Both the position numbers and the translations under genes were made by a program. From contig JAPSFT010000019.1 of assembly GCA_035063765.1 (NCBI GenBank), forward strand, positions 22,499 to 86,498: a stretch of 64,000 nt of DNA, given 5' to 3'. Of the stretch, positions 30,202 through 38,507 are shown piece by piece. The first letter of the stretch is position 1. Each line of letters opens with the position of its first letter. This stretch comes from Deltaproteobacteria bacterium (GTDB taxonomy: Bacteria; Myxococcota_A; UBA9160; PR03). A model generated the notes under the pieces. That model worked only from the letters and a program-made list of their open reading frames with translations, searched no databases and was not told the DNA's origin.

Positions 30202-30278
30202 GGTGAGCCTCTCCGCCGAGGATCCGGGCTCGCAGCGCCCCGACCCCGGAGAAACTCGCATCACGGCATCCAAGCGTG

Positions 30279-31211
30279 TCAGTGCAGGTAGCCGAGGCGC
30301 CTCATCATCGTCGTCGAGATCTGGACGATCCGCCGGGTATCCGCTTCCGAGAGGCCGTCCTTCCATCTCACGTCGAGCTCGATCGTCCCGTCGAAGGTCT
30401 TCTTCATCTTGTTCCCGATGAGATGCCCCTTCTCCCCGTCGACGGGTGTCCGGACCACCTCCGCGTCAGGGAGGCCGAGGAACGAGAACACCCTGGCCAT
30501 CGTCTCGCGCGGTGCCTGCGCGAGATCCTCGTAGCGGACCTGGAGAACTCCCCTCCGCCTGGCAGCTATGTGGCCGACGGCCGCTATCAACCGGTGTTGT
30601 CGAACCCAGCCCCTCGCGGCGAATTCCGGGGTGGCGCGTTTTCGCTGCAGCATCGAGTAGGCGAACGCTCGCGGATCCCGGGTCAGGTGAAGGATCGAGA
30701 TCGGCCGGCCCGTCAGCCCGTGTACGACCAGCGGGATCGGCCAGCTCTTCTGGCCGTCCACGAATACCCGCGCGCCTGCCCTGCGCAGGGTCACACGGCG
30801 GAAGCATTCGTAGGCGTCGAGATAGGAGGAGAGCGCCGTCAGGCTCCCCACGAGGCTCCGGCGGAGCGGCGGGACGGCGGCGAGCGAGGCCAGCGCGAGG
30901 TTGGCGACGAGGTTCGACCGCTCACCAGCGGCCAGGCGGGGGAGCGGCGGCAGGAATCGTGACTCCGCGGCGAAGCGATCGGCGCGGGCCGCATCGAGGG
31001 CTTCCCGCCAGAAGGCGCACTCGCTGATGAGCTTCTTGCAGAGGCAGAGCTGGTCGAAGGACCGTGTGGGGATCGTGTCGCCGAGGGCGAGCACCTCGGG
31101 GTGGTTGTTCAGCAGGAGCGAGAGGAGCGTGGCTCCGTGGTACGAAGGGCAGAGGATGTAGACGAGATCCGGGTGAGTGGCGGGGGTCGTCATGTGGCAT
31201 TCACGGGACAT
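30279..31211 (-). CDS. Sulfotransferase family protein
   Basis: A 310-residue cytosolic enzyme that should move sulfate from PAPS to an acceptor. The 5'-phosphosulfate loop is LCPSYHGATLLSLLL at about 20-34, followed by NNHPEVLALGD. The 3'-phosphate site is LTRDPRAFAYS at 176-186. RYEDLAQAPRETMARVFSFLGLP, the conserved C-terminal block, is also present. The loop departs from the usual RSGTTLL (SYHGATLL), so PAPS binding should be checked. ATG 31211 or 31193 may be the start. It suggests that the local polysaccharide carries sulfate. Confidence 0.78.
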   Translation of the reverse strand: MSRECHMTTPATHPDLVYILCPSYHGATLLSLLLNNHPEVLALGDTIPTRSFDQLCLCKKLISECAFWREALDAARADRFAAESRFLPPLPRLAAGERSNLVANLALASLAAVPPLRRSLVGSLTALSSYLDAYECFRRVTLRRAGARVFVDGQKSWPIPLVVHGLTGRPISILHLTRDPRAFAYSMLQRKRATPEFAARGWVRQHRLIAAVGHIAARRRGVLQVRYEDLAQAPRETMARVFSFLGLPDAEVVRTPVDGEKGHLIGNKMKKTFDGTIELDVRWKDGLSEADTRRIVQISTTMMRRLGYLH

Positions 31212-31296
31212 CCGCGGCCGCCGGGCGGAGCGAGGCAGAGGAGCATCGGACGATTATTCCCCGATCGATTCGAGCCTGCCAAGTGCGGTGCCGGGC

Positions 31297-32766
31297 TCAC
31301 GGCGGGCAGGGTCGGGTGAGGTCCGGAAGACGGGGAGGGGTGTGGGAGCGCTGGCCGGTGCCGGTCCGGACCTCCTCCACGATCCGCCGGTCGGCCGAGT
31401 CACGGCACGGTCGCGTGGCGCCCACGTTGGCGAGGATGTTCGGGAGATCCGCGGCGGCCGTCGTGCTCGGGAAGCTGTGGGACTGGATGAGCCGCGCGTC
31501 GGCGCGGTGGTTCCCTTCGTATCCACCGCAGGGGGAGTTGATGGACTCCAAGGAGAAGAAGTCGCACTCGCGCGGGGCTCCCGGGCTGCGGCGGGGGCCA
31601 CTGTTGCGATCGAGGAAGACGCGGATCGGACCGACGCTCGCCGGCCGCGTGGAGATCATGATCGGGACCTTGGGATCGGGCCAGCGCGGTCCGGGCTTCC
31701 ACAGGTTCCCGATCGCGTCGAGATGGATGGTCCAGTCCGGACTCTGGTTCCAGATCCGGGTGCCGTACGCGGCGTCGTAGACGACGTTCTGGATCAGCTC
31801 GTACTCGGCGATGCCGGAGAGCCGTGCGCCCGGAGACTGGTGAGGACCCCTTCGCTGGCCCGTGGAGAGCTGTGGATTGCGGTTGTCGGACTTGGCGAAC
31901 ACGTTGCGGAACCAGGTCACGTGGCTCACGTCGCCGTTGACGAGTGTCGCCATGTTGTGGCCCTGAGCCATCTCCGCGAAGAGCGAGTTCTGCACGGTGA
32001 CCCTGCGGACGCGGCCGGTGCCGGCGTACGAGTACCCGTACATCGAGAGGCACTCGTCCGTCCCCCAGGTGCAGGAGATGTGATCGATCAGGATGTCCGA
32101 GCCGCCTCCGATCGCGAGGGCGTCGACCGCTTCCGAGGGATGGCTGCCGCGGAAGCGAAGGTGGCGGATCACCACGTTGTTGGCCTCGACGATCAGGGGG
32201 CTCCCCCAGATGGCGACCCCGCCGTTCGGGGCGTCGCTGCCGTCGATCGTGATGTTCGGGTGCCGGACCTTGAGCTGGTCGACGAGTTCGATGTTGCCGC
32301 TCACCCGGAAGCGGACGATTCGATTGCCACCCGAGAGCGCCGCACGCAGCGAGCCGGGGATCGGCATCCCTCGGTCGCCGGAATCCCGGAGCGTGGTGAC
32401 CGTTACGACCGGATGGCCGCGCCCTCCGGTAGCCGCGGCTCCGAAGCCGTAGGCGACGAACTCGGGCTCCGGCCCACCCGCTGGCGCCGCGGCAGGCGCG
32501 GCCGGAAGCTCAGGCGTTGCAGGAGCAGCTTCCGAGGCAGTCGCGGTAGGGATGCGCTCGGACGGCGGGCGCTGGCCCTGGGCTCTTCCGCTGGTCGTCG
32601 GCTGTCGCCACGCGTTGGTGGTTCCGACCTCCCGGCTCGCCTTCCCGCCCTTGCGGACGTCCGCGGCCCCGGCCGAGCCGGAGGCGGCGATCGCGAGCGC
32701 GGCCGCCAGGAGGAATGCAACTCCCGCGAACCTCGGCTCCTTGCGCCTGCGTTGCCGCTTGGTCAA
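31297..32766 (-). CDS. Secreted pectate-lyase-like beta-helix protein
   Basis: A 489-residue exported protein. The signal peptide (KRQRRRK, then FAGVAFLLAAALAIAASGSAGA) is followed by a Pro/Ala-rich linker to about residue 105. The beta-helix begins EFVAYGFGAAATGGRG, as in PL1 enzymes, and has IVRFRVSGNIELVDQL, NITIDG and IRHLRFRG. ALAIGGGSDILIDHISCTWGTDE corresponds to the calcium-binding DH...D region; the later NSLFAEM...HNM and FRNVFAKSDNRNP continue the coils. TTG 32766 is chosen because AGGAGG sits just upstream and the signal peptide then starts correctly; a GTG at 32841 adds 25 residues. Substrate inferred to be a uronate polymer. Confidence 0.75.
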   Translation of the reverse strand: MTKRQRRRKEPRFAGVAFLLAAALAIAASGSAGAADVRKGGKASREVGTTNAWRQPTTSGRAQGQRPPSERIPTATASEAAPATPELPAAPAAAPAGGPEPEFVAYGFGAAATGGRGHPVVTVTTLRDSGDRGMPIPGSLRAALSGGNRIVRFRVSGNIELVDQLKVRHPNITIDGSDAPNGGVAIWGSPLIVEANNVVIRHLRFRGSHPSEAVDALAIGGGSDILIDHISCTWGTDECLSMYGYSYAGTGRVRRVTVQNSLFAEMAQGHNMATLVNGDVSHVTWFRNVFAKSDNRNPQLSTGQRRGPHQSPGARLSGIAEYELIQNVVYDAAYGTRIWNQSPDWTIHLDAIGNLWKPGPRWPDPKVPIMISTRPASVGPIRVFLDRNSGPRRSPGAPRECDFFSLESINSPCGGYEGNHRADARLIQSHSFPSTTAAADLPNILANVGATRPCRDSADRRIVEEVRTGTGQRSHTPPRLPDLTRPCPP

Positions 32767-32791
32767 GCCCCCTCCTCTCCCGACGACTTCA

Positions 32792-32819
32792 CCACCCGCC
32801 CCGTCGGCGGGGCGGGTGG
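32792..32819 (-). promoter_or_regulatory. Strong stem-loop upstream of the pectate-lyase-like gene
   Basis: CCACCCGCCCC (32792-32802) pairs perfectly with GGGGCGGGTGG (32809-32819), and G32803 pairs with C32808, giving 12 bp closed by TCGG. It lies 26 bases upstream of the chosen TTG start, in the leader of the minus-strand gene. No T-tract follows on either strand. It could control translation or protect the mRNA end. Confidence 0.4.
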
Positions 32820-32906
32820 AAAGATTGAGGATCGTGGTCACCGGACGATGAACGATGGCTCGCTACGGTAGCCCCAACCTTCCCCGGCGGGGGTTCTGCC
32901 GACCTG

Positions 32907-32912
32907 TATAAT
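32907..32912 (+). promoter_or_regulatory. Possible -10 element before the nucleotidyltransferase-kinase gene
   Basis: TATAAT occurs on the plus strand within CCTGTATAATGG, 120 bases before the gene at 33033. The surrounding sequence is GC-rich, which makes an exact -10 box noteworthy. No convincing -35 lies 16-18 bases upstream, and the preceding TG is one base too close for an extended -10. Confidence 0.25.
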
Positions 32913-33032
32913 GGCCCGCCGTCTTCCCGCCGTTTCCTGGCGCCAGGAGCCCCCGATTCCATCCATGGCACGCGAGGAGAGCGAGACGCCCGACGGGATC
33001 CTGCATGGCCTCGGCGCCCCCGCGAGCGACCG

Positions 33033-34487
33033 ATGCACGCCATGATCATGGCTTCGCCCGTCGAGCGACTGGTCTCCTCGCTCTCGCGCGGAGACATCCC
33101 CTGGTGCCACTGGAAGAGCAACCGCCATCTGGATGCTGCGCTCCGCGGTCGCACCGACCTGGATCTGCTCTTTCCCGAGGACCGTCGCAAGGACGTGGAG
33201 AGCGCGCTGGCCGAAGCGGGCGCGCGCCGGTTCCAGCCGGTCTCCTTCCGCGACTATCCTGGGATCGAGGACTACCTCGCAGTCGATCCGAGCGGGCCGA
33301 TCCTCGTGCACTTCCACGTGCACTTCCGGCTGCTGGTCGGTGAGAGGAACATCAAGGCCCATTCCCTGCCGTGGGAGGCCGAGGTGCTCGCGTCGCGCGT
33401 GCCCTCGGCGCCGGGCTCGCCGATCTTCGTCTCCTCTCCGGAGATGGAGCTGCTGCTGCTGATCGTCCGCATCTGCGTCAAGCAGCCTCGCGGAGCCCTG
33501 CGGCTGGACCCGGACGGGGGCGCTGCACTCGAGCTCGGCTGGCTGCGGGAACGCGTCGACGGGCCCGCGTTCTCGGCGCTCGCAGGACGCCTCCTCGGGG
33601 CCGACGCCGCAGCGGCGCTCCGGGCCGTGCTCGACGAGGGGGATCGCCGGATCGAGGGGGCCAGGCCGCAGGTCATCACCGCCTTGGCCCCGCATCGCCG
33701 CCTGTCGGCTGCCGCCGAAGCCCGCCTCCGGCGTGAACGTGGCTGGGCGCTCCGCCTGACGCGCCGAGCGCGGCGCGCGGGCCTTCCGGTGGCGGCGCGA
33801 CGGATCCGGCCGAGACGTGGCTTTGCGGTGGCGCTTCTCGGCTGCGACGGCTCGGGGAAGTCCTCGCTCACGAAGGCCGCCGCTGACTTCTTTGCCCAGA
33901 AACTCGACGTCGAGCGGATCTACTTCGGCCACGGCGCCGGCTCGCGATCCGCGCTGCTGCGACTCGCGCTGGCCGCACGCCGCCGCTTCGGCCGCTCCGC
34001 CTCCCTGCGGCGCCTCCTCGACGTCCCGGTGGCCGCCGCGATCGACCTCGACAAGGTGATCGGCTTCGTCCGCCTGTCGCTGGCGAGGCGGGCGGGGATG
34101 CTCGTGGTCTGCGACCGGTTCCCGCAGGCCGCGGTGGCCGGGACCTGCGATGGGCCGCGACTGCCCGTTCTAGCTGCCGGGAACGCCCTGGCCGGAACGC
34201 TGCTGCGGCCCTTCGTCCCGATCGAGCGGGCGATCTACCGGATCGGTGAACGGTGTGCTCCCGATCTCGTGCTCAAGATCCGCGTCTCGCCCGCGGTCGC
34301 CGCCGCGCGCAAGAGCGACGGCACCAGCCTCGAGACCATCACCCGCAAGGTGGGTGTGATCGACGAGCTGTCGTTCGGGGAGGGGGTGGTGGTCACCGAG
34401 ATCCAGAACGAGGGGATCCCGTTCGAGGAGGCAGCGCGCAGGGTCGTGGCGGCGATCTGGAACACGATGGGCGATGCGGCGGATTGA
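33033..34487 (+). CDS. Nucleotidyltransferase-like and P-loop kinase fusion protein
   Basis: A 484-residue two-part protein. The N-terminal part (about 10-230) resembles nucleotidyltransferase-fold proteins: WCHWKSNRHLDAALRGRTDLDLLF carries an Asp-x-Asp pair at 42 and 44, and later VHFHVHFRLLVGERN. The C-terminal part (about 262-480) is a thymidylate-kinase-like P-loop domain with GCDGSGKSSL at 269-278 and VVCDRFPQ as DR-type motif. Such pairs occur in polysaccharide loci, but no reaction is established to my knowledge. ATG 33033 was used; ATGs at 33042 and 33048 are close alternatives. The next kinase gene overlaps by 14 bases. Confidence 0.7.
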   Translation: MHAMIMASPVERLVSSLSRGDIPWCHWKSNRHLDAALRGRTDLDLLFPEDRRKDVESALAEAGARRFQPVSFRDYPGIEDYLAVDPSGPILVHFHVHFRLLVGERNIKAHSLPWEAEVLASRVPSAPGSPIFVSSPEMELLLLIVRICVKQPRGALRLDPDGGAALELGWLRERVDGPAFSALAGRLLGADAAAALRAVLDEGDRRIEGARPQVITALAPHRRLSAAAEARLRRERGWALRLTRRARRAGLPVAARRIRPRRGFAVALLGCDGSGKSSLTKAAADFFAQKLDVERIYFGHGAGSRSALLRLALAARRRFGRSASLRRLLDVPVAAAIDLDKVIGFVRLSLARRAGMLVVCDRFPQAAVAGTCDGPRLPVLAAGNALAGTLLRPFVPIERAIYRIGERCAPDLVLKIRVSPAVAAARKSDGTSLETITRKVGVIDELSFGEGVVVTEIQNEGIPFEEAARRVVAAIWNTMGDAAD

Positions 34488-35229
34488 GTTCACCGGCCTC
34501 CCGGGCAGCGGCAAGAGCAGCATCGTGAAGGAGGCGGAGCGGACCCTCTGCGTCGCCGGCTCGCCGTGCTTCGATCGGGACCGCGTCGCCGCCCTGTACC
34601 CCCCTGCTTCGAGCTCGACCTTCACTGCCGTGCAGTGGCTCCTTCCGCCCGCATGGCGCGAGCGCGTCGCTCGGCGTCTGTTCTGGGCACGGGTGGTCTC
34701 CGAGGCGCGCGGACGTGTGCCGGGCACGTTTCCAGCACTCCTTTCCGCGATCCAACGAGGAGCCGAGAGCGGCGGGGAGCCCGCCGAGTTCGTGGAGCGG
34801 TTCGTCGGCTACGCCACCGACGTCCTCGCGTGGCACCTGATCGCATCGGAACGACTCGCAGCGCGCGACGTCTTCCTGTGCGACGAAGGATTCGTGCAGC
34901 GGCTCGTCAGCCTCGTCTCACCCGGCGATGCGAAGTCGTGGCTGCCGCTGATCCCGCCCGTCGATCTCCTGTTCGTCGTCCGCGCCCGCCGCGCCACCTG
35001 CATGGAGCGCATGCAACACCGCCCGAGACGGCTCCCCAATCGATTCGTCGGCCGATCGCCGGCGGAGATCGACACCGCGCTCTTCCGGATGGAAGGCACC
35101 GTCTCGGAGCTGGAGGTTGCACTGCGGGAAGCCGGGACGTCGGTCGTGCGGGTGGATACGGATGAGCTGGGTCTCGGAGCAGCGACGGCGCTGGTGGTCG
35201 CCGCGACCACCGAGTGGATGCGGACCTGA
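34474..35229 (+). CDS. P-loop kinase/ATPase-like protein
   Basis: A 251-residue protein beginning with a Walker A loop, GLPGSGKSSI at 8-17. VFLCDEGFVQRL near 132 may hold the acidic catalytic pair. LLFVVRARRATCMERMQHRPR resembles the LID/Arg-rich segment of small-molecule kinases. No specific substrate can be named. The start overlaps the fusion kinase by 14 bases in another frame, so the two are translated together and may form a pair. It converges with the acyltransferase gene 9 bases away. Confidence 0.68.
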   Translation: MRRIEFTGLPGSGKSSIVKEAERTLCVAGSPCFDRDRVAALYPPASSSTFTAVQWLLPPAWRERVARRLFWARVVSEARGRVPGTFPALLSAIQRGAESGGEPAEFVERFVGYATDVLAWHLIASERLAARDVFLCDEGFVQRLVSLVSPGDAKSWLPLIPPVDLLFVVRARRATCMERMQHRPRRLPNRFVGRSPAEIDTALFRMEGTVSELEVALREAGTSVVRVDTDELGLGAATALVVAATTEWMRT

Positions 35230-35243
35230 GCGGGGCCCTCAGG
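35225..35243. terminator. Small hairpin between convergent genes
   Basis: CCTGAG (35225-35230) and CTCAGG (35238-35243) form a 6-bp stem with a 7-base GC-rich loop. It spans both stop codons of the convergent kinase (plus) and acyltransferase (minus) genes. A bidirectional terminator is possible, but there is no T-run. Confidence 0.25.
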
Positions 35244-37224
35244 GAAGGTCAGCGGCACTCGTTAGCGGCGAAGCGAGTCCCGCCCGCGTGATGGCCTCCA
35301 GGAAGGCCGGCTCGAGGAAGGGCCGCAGATAGGCCGCACCGCGCACGTTGAGATGCCCTCTGTCTCGATACAGCGGCAGTCCGGCGGTTTCGTAGCGGCA
35401 GGTGGCCGCGTCGCAGAGCCAGGCGCTCGGGTCGGTGAAGACGAGCGGCAGCCTCTCGGGAAGGGCTGCGAGGGCCTGCGCGAAGGTCTGGCGCCGCTTT
35501 TCGAAGCGCACGGTCGGGATCGGCGCCGGCTGGCCATCGCCGGCGCGGCGTGCCATGGCCATGCGCAGCGGCAGCTCCGACGGCGCACCAGGCGTCGGAC
35601 CGATCAGCCAGGCAACCCGATTCTCCGCCTCGAGGAAGCGGAGCGTCCTGCGCAGGGCATCCGGGAAGACGACCGGGTTGCCCTTCCTTCCCTCCGCGTC
35701 CTCGATCCGATACTTGCCGCCTTCCCAGGAGTAGCTCGGCCAGGAGGCGACCATCACCACGAGCCGGAGGCGGGCGTCGTCGAGCAGGAGCTGGCGGACC
35801 TGGTCGTTGTGTCCGGCACAGAGCGGGTTCGACGGGTTGCGGACGTCGAGGAGCGGCGCGCACGCGGATTGTCCGGCGAAGAGGCCGCGGAGGCCTTGCT
35901 CGCGCAGCAAGGCGTCGAAAGCGGGGAGCCAGGCCAGCGCATGACTGTCTCCCCAGATCAGGACGGAGGGAGGACCTGCCTCGTTGCCCGCGCCCACGAC
36001 GCACGACTCGCCGAGCACCGGGTCGGCGAGCCGGCCCATGCAAGCGAGGAACGGGATCTCGGGTGTGCGCTCCCGATCGAGTGCGACGATCTCCGGCCCG
36101 AAGCGGTCCCTCCATCCGCCGCCGAAGGCCAGGACGAGGGCGATCCCGGCCGTCGCGGCGGTGGCGATCGCGGCGTTCCGGAAGAGCGGCCGCGGCTCGC
36201 GCAAGAGCCGGCGTTTCCGGAAGGGCGTCTCCACGAAGCGGAGCGAGAGCGCCGACAACCCGACCGCGAGCGCGAGGATCGCCCACCGCCAGGCGCCGAG
36301 TGGCTGGAGCCCGTTCAGGTACTTCGCGTAGACGATGAGGGGCCAGTGCCAGAGATACAGCGAGTACGAGATCAGCCCGACGTAGACCATCGGCCGCCAG
36401 GACAGCGCCCTGCCGACCAGCGTGTCGCCGGAGGTGCCCGCGTGGAGCAGGGCGGCAGAGCCCAGCACCGGAAGCGCCGCGATCCAACCGGGAAACTCCG
36501 GCCCGGGCTCGATCCACAGGATCGCGTACGCGAGCAGCCCCAAACCCGCCACCGAAAGCAGCTCCCGCAGCCAGCGCTGGCGCAGGATCGGAACGAGCCC
36601 GAGCGCGAGCACGGCACCGGCCATCAGCTCCCAGGCACGGAAGGGAGCCAGGAAGAAGACCGCCGAGGGGCGGCGTGACTGGGCGAAGATCGCGAGCGCG
36701 TAGGACACGAGGCCGACGGCGACCACGATCGCTCCCAGCCTCCGCCGCGCATAGCGATGGACGAGCAGCAGCAGGATCGGGAGGCCGATGTAGAACTGCT
36801 CCTCCACGGCGAGAGACCAGGTGTGGAGCAACGGATTCAGCTCCGCGTTGCCGTCGAAGTAGCCGCTGTGACGCCACAGGTCGATGTTCGAGCCGTAGAA
36901 GACCGTCGCCGCCGTGGTGCGGCCGAGGGTGACGAGGTCGCTCGGGAGGAGCAGGAAGAGCCCCGCGAGCAGCGTTGCCGCGAGGACGAGGAAGAGCGCC
37001 GGGAAGAGCCGGCGGATCCGCCGCTGGTAGAAGTCCGAGTACCCGAAGCGGCCTTCCCCGACCTCGCGCTGGATGATCCCCGTGATCAGGAAGCCGGAGA
37101 TCACGAAGAAGATGTCCACGCCCACGAAGCCGCCGCGCAGCGGACCCAGGCCGAGGTGGTAGAGCACGACAGCGAGGACCGCGATCGCCCTCAGTCCGTC
37201 GATGTCGGCGCGGTAGGAGATCAT
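35239..37224 (-). CDS. OafA-type acyltransferase with SGNH domain
   Basis: A 661-residue inner-membrane enzyme that would acylate, typically O-acetylate, a polysaccharide. The N-terminal acyltransferase-3 domain starts YRADIDGLRAIAVLAVVLYHLG, with the family Arg and His, then FVGVDIFFVISGFLIT; about ten helices follow. The C-terminal SGNH domain from about 420 has LIWGDSHALAWLPAFDALL (Ser nucleophile) and the DxxH-like RDRGHLNVRGAAYL. The two-domain layout matches OafA. Its stop-start relation with the O-antigen ligase-type gene (ATGA at 37221-37224) indicates one operon read leftwards. Confidence 0.9.
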   Translation of the reverse strand: MISYRADIDGLRAIAVLAVVLYHLGLGPLRGGFVGVDIFFVISGFLITGIIQREVGEGRFGYSDFYQRRIRRLFPALFLVLAATLLAGLFLLLPSDLVTLGRTTAATVFYGSNIDLWRHSGYFDGNAELNPLLHTWSLAVEEQFYIGLPILLLLVHRYARRRLGAIVVAVGLVSYALAIFAQSRRPSAVFFLAPFRAWELMAGAVLALGLVPILRQRWLRELLSVAGLGLLAYAILWIEPGPEFPGWIAALPVLGSAALLHAGTSGDTLVGRALSWRPMVYVGLISYSLYLWHWPLIVYAKYLNGLQPLGAWRWAILALAVGLSALSLRFVETPFRKRRLLREPRPLFRNAAIATAATAGIALVLAFGGGWRDRFGPEIVALDRERTPEIPFLACMGRLADPVLGESCVVGAGNEAGPPSVLIWGDSHALAWLPAFDALLREQGLRGLFAGQSACAPLLDVRNPSNPLCAGHNDQVRQLLLDDARLRLVVMVASWPSYSWEGGKYRIEDAEGRKGNPVVFPDALRRTLRFLEAENRVAWLIGPTPGAPSELPLRMAMARRAGDGQPAPIPTVRFEKRRQTFAQALAALPERLPLVFTDPSAWLCDAATCRYETAGLPLYRDRGHLNVRGAAYLRPFLEPAFLEAITRAGLASPLTSAADLP

Positions 37225-38507
37225 CTCATCGGGATGGGAACGGCGAGTGCAGGTGCTGAGCCCGTCCGACTCCGGGTCGAAGCCCTGGAATCGAGCGGCA
37301 GGATCAGGGCCCCTGTGAGGACGGCCGCGAAGGCGACGGAGTAGAAGGTGGTGCCGGCAACGTAGTGCGTGAAGATGCTTGCGTAGACCAGGAGAAGGGC
37401 GAGCAGGATCGCGTTCGCTCCCCGCTGCAGCCCAGCCGCGGCACTCCGAAGGAAGCCAGCGAGAAGCAGCACGATGTAGAAGGCCAGCCCGGGGAGCCCG
37501 TAATCGATCGCGATGTAGAGATAGGTGTTGTGGGGAAGGCGTTCCATTCCGTCGACGTAGCCGACGCCGCGCCCCAGAGGCTCGTCCGCCAGCATCGCCA
37601 GACCCCGCTCGGCGAGATCCTGGCGGAGCTCGGACGAGCCGTCCGATACGTCACCCGCCAGGATCGAATGAAGGCGCATCTCTGCCGCATCGCTCAACAC
37701 CACCCGCTGTGCGAGCCAGGCCACCGCCGCGATGCCGGTGATCACCAGGAAGGCGATGACGATCAGGCGCTGCGGGCCTCGCAGGCCGCCCTCCGCACGG
37801 GCCGGAAGGAAGGCGTGGAGAGCCCAGAGGGCGCCGGCGAAGAGGATTCCGCTCCGGCTGAAGGTGGTGAATACGGCCGCAGTCGCGAGCGAGACGAGCA
37901 GGAGTGATCGTGTGGTCTGACGCCGCAGGTCCACCGCACCGAGAACGCAGATCAGGATCGCCATGCTCGCGGCGTTGGGGTTCCCGTAGAGGCCCGCGGA
38001 GCGGCCCTCGGCAGTGCTGAACAGGTTGGGAACCAGCAGCTCGACGAAGCAGACCGGGATGGCCCAGGCCAGCACCAGGAGGCTTCCCGTGCGAAGGATT
38101 CGCCGCGCGTCGGGCATGCCGAGGATCACGGCCGATCCGGCTACGAGGGAGAAGTAGACCGTGCGCTGCTTGAGACTCTGGGCGGCTCCCATGCTGCCGG
38201 TACGGCCGAAGGCATAGAGGAAGACGGGGATGATCACGGTGAGCATCCACATCCAGAACTGCACGTTCGTGATCAGACGGACCATCTGGGGCAGGCAGAA
38301 GAGCAGGAAGAAGGGAAGGAAGATGGCAACGAAGGGGTAGTAGAGGTTGACGCCACTGAAGTATTGGAGCACACCGGAGAGCACGAGCGAGAGCCAGACG
38401 ACGCCTCCGGCGAAGACGATCGGCGAGGAGCGCGTGACCTCCGTGTCTCCGGTGGAGTGGCGGGCGTGCTGCGCGAACTCGAAGGTCTCGGCGCTTGTCT
38501 CAGTCAA
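37221..38507 (-). CDS. O-antigen ligase/polymerase-type membrane protein
   Basis: A 428-residue inner-membrane protein with about 11-12 helices. The large periplasmic loop and Wzy_C signature are seen as GRGVGYVDGMERLPHNTYLYI followed by IDYGLPGLAFYIVLLLAGF. Members act as O-antigen ligases (WaaL) or polymerases (Wzy). In a Wzx/Wza locus a polymerase role is likely, but the sequence alone does not decide. TTG 38507 was chosen because GGAGG lies 6 bases upstream and the start overlaps the previous stop by 8 bases; a start at 38549 would cover 50 bases of the neighbour. Confidence 0.82.
   Translation of the reverse strand: MTETSAETFEFAQHARHSTGDTEVTRSSPIVFAGGVVWLSLVLSGVLQYFSGVNLYYPFVAIFLPFFLLFCLPQMVRLITNVQFWMWMLTVIIPVFLYAFGRTGSMGAAQSLKQRTVYFSLVAGSAVILGMPDARRILRTGSLLVLAWAIPVCFVELLVPNLFSTAEGRSAGLYGNPNAASMAILICVLGAVDLRRQTTRSLLLVSLATAAVFTTFSRSGILFAGALWALHAFLPARAEGGLRGPQRLIVIAFLVITGIAAVAWLAQRVVLSDAAEMRLHSILAGDVSDGSSELRQDLAERGLAMLADEPLGRGVGYVDGMERLPHNTYLYIAIDYGLPGLAFYIVLLLAGFLRSAAAGLQRGANAILLALLLVYASIFTHYVAGTTFYSVAFAAVLTGALILPLDSRASTRSRTGSAPALAVPIPMR

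Noticed and set aside
31177..32871. Plus-strand open frame of 564 codons
   Set aside because: Antisense to the pectate-lyase-like gene, whose signal peptide and beta-helix are clear.
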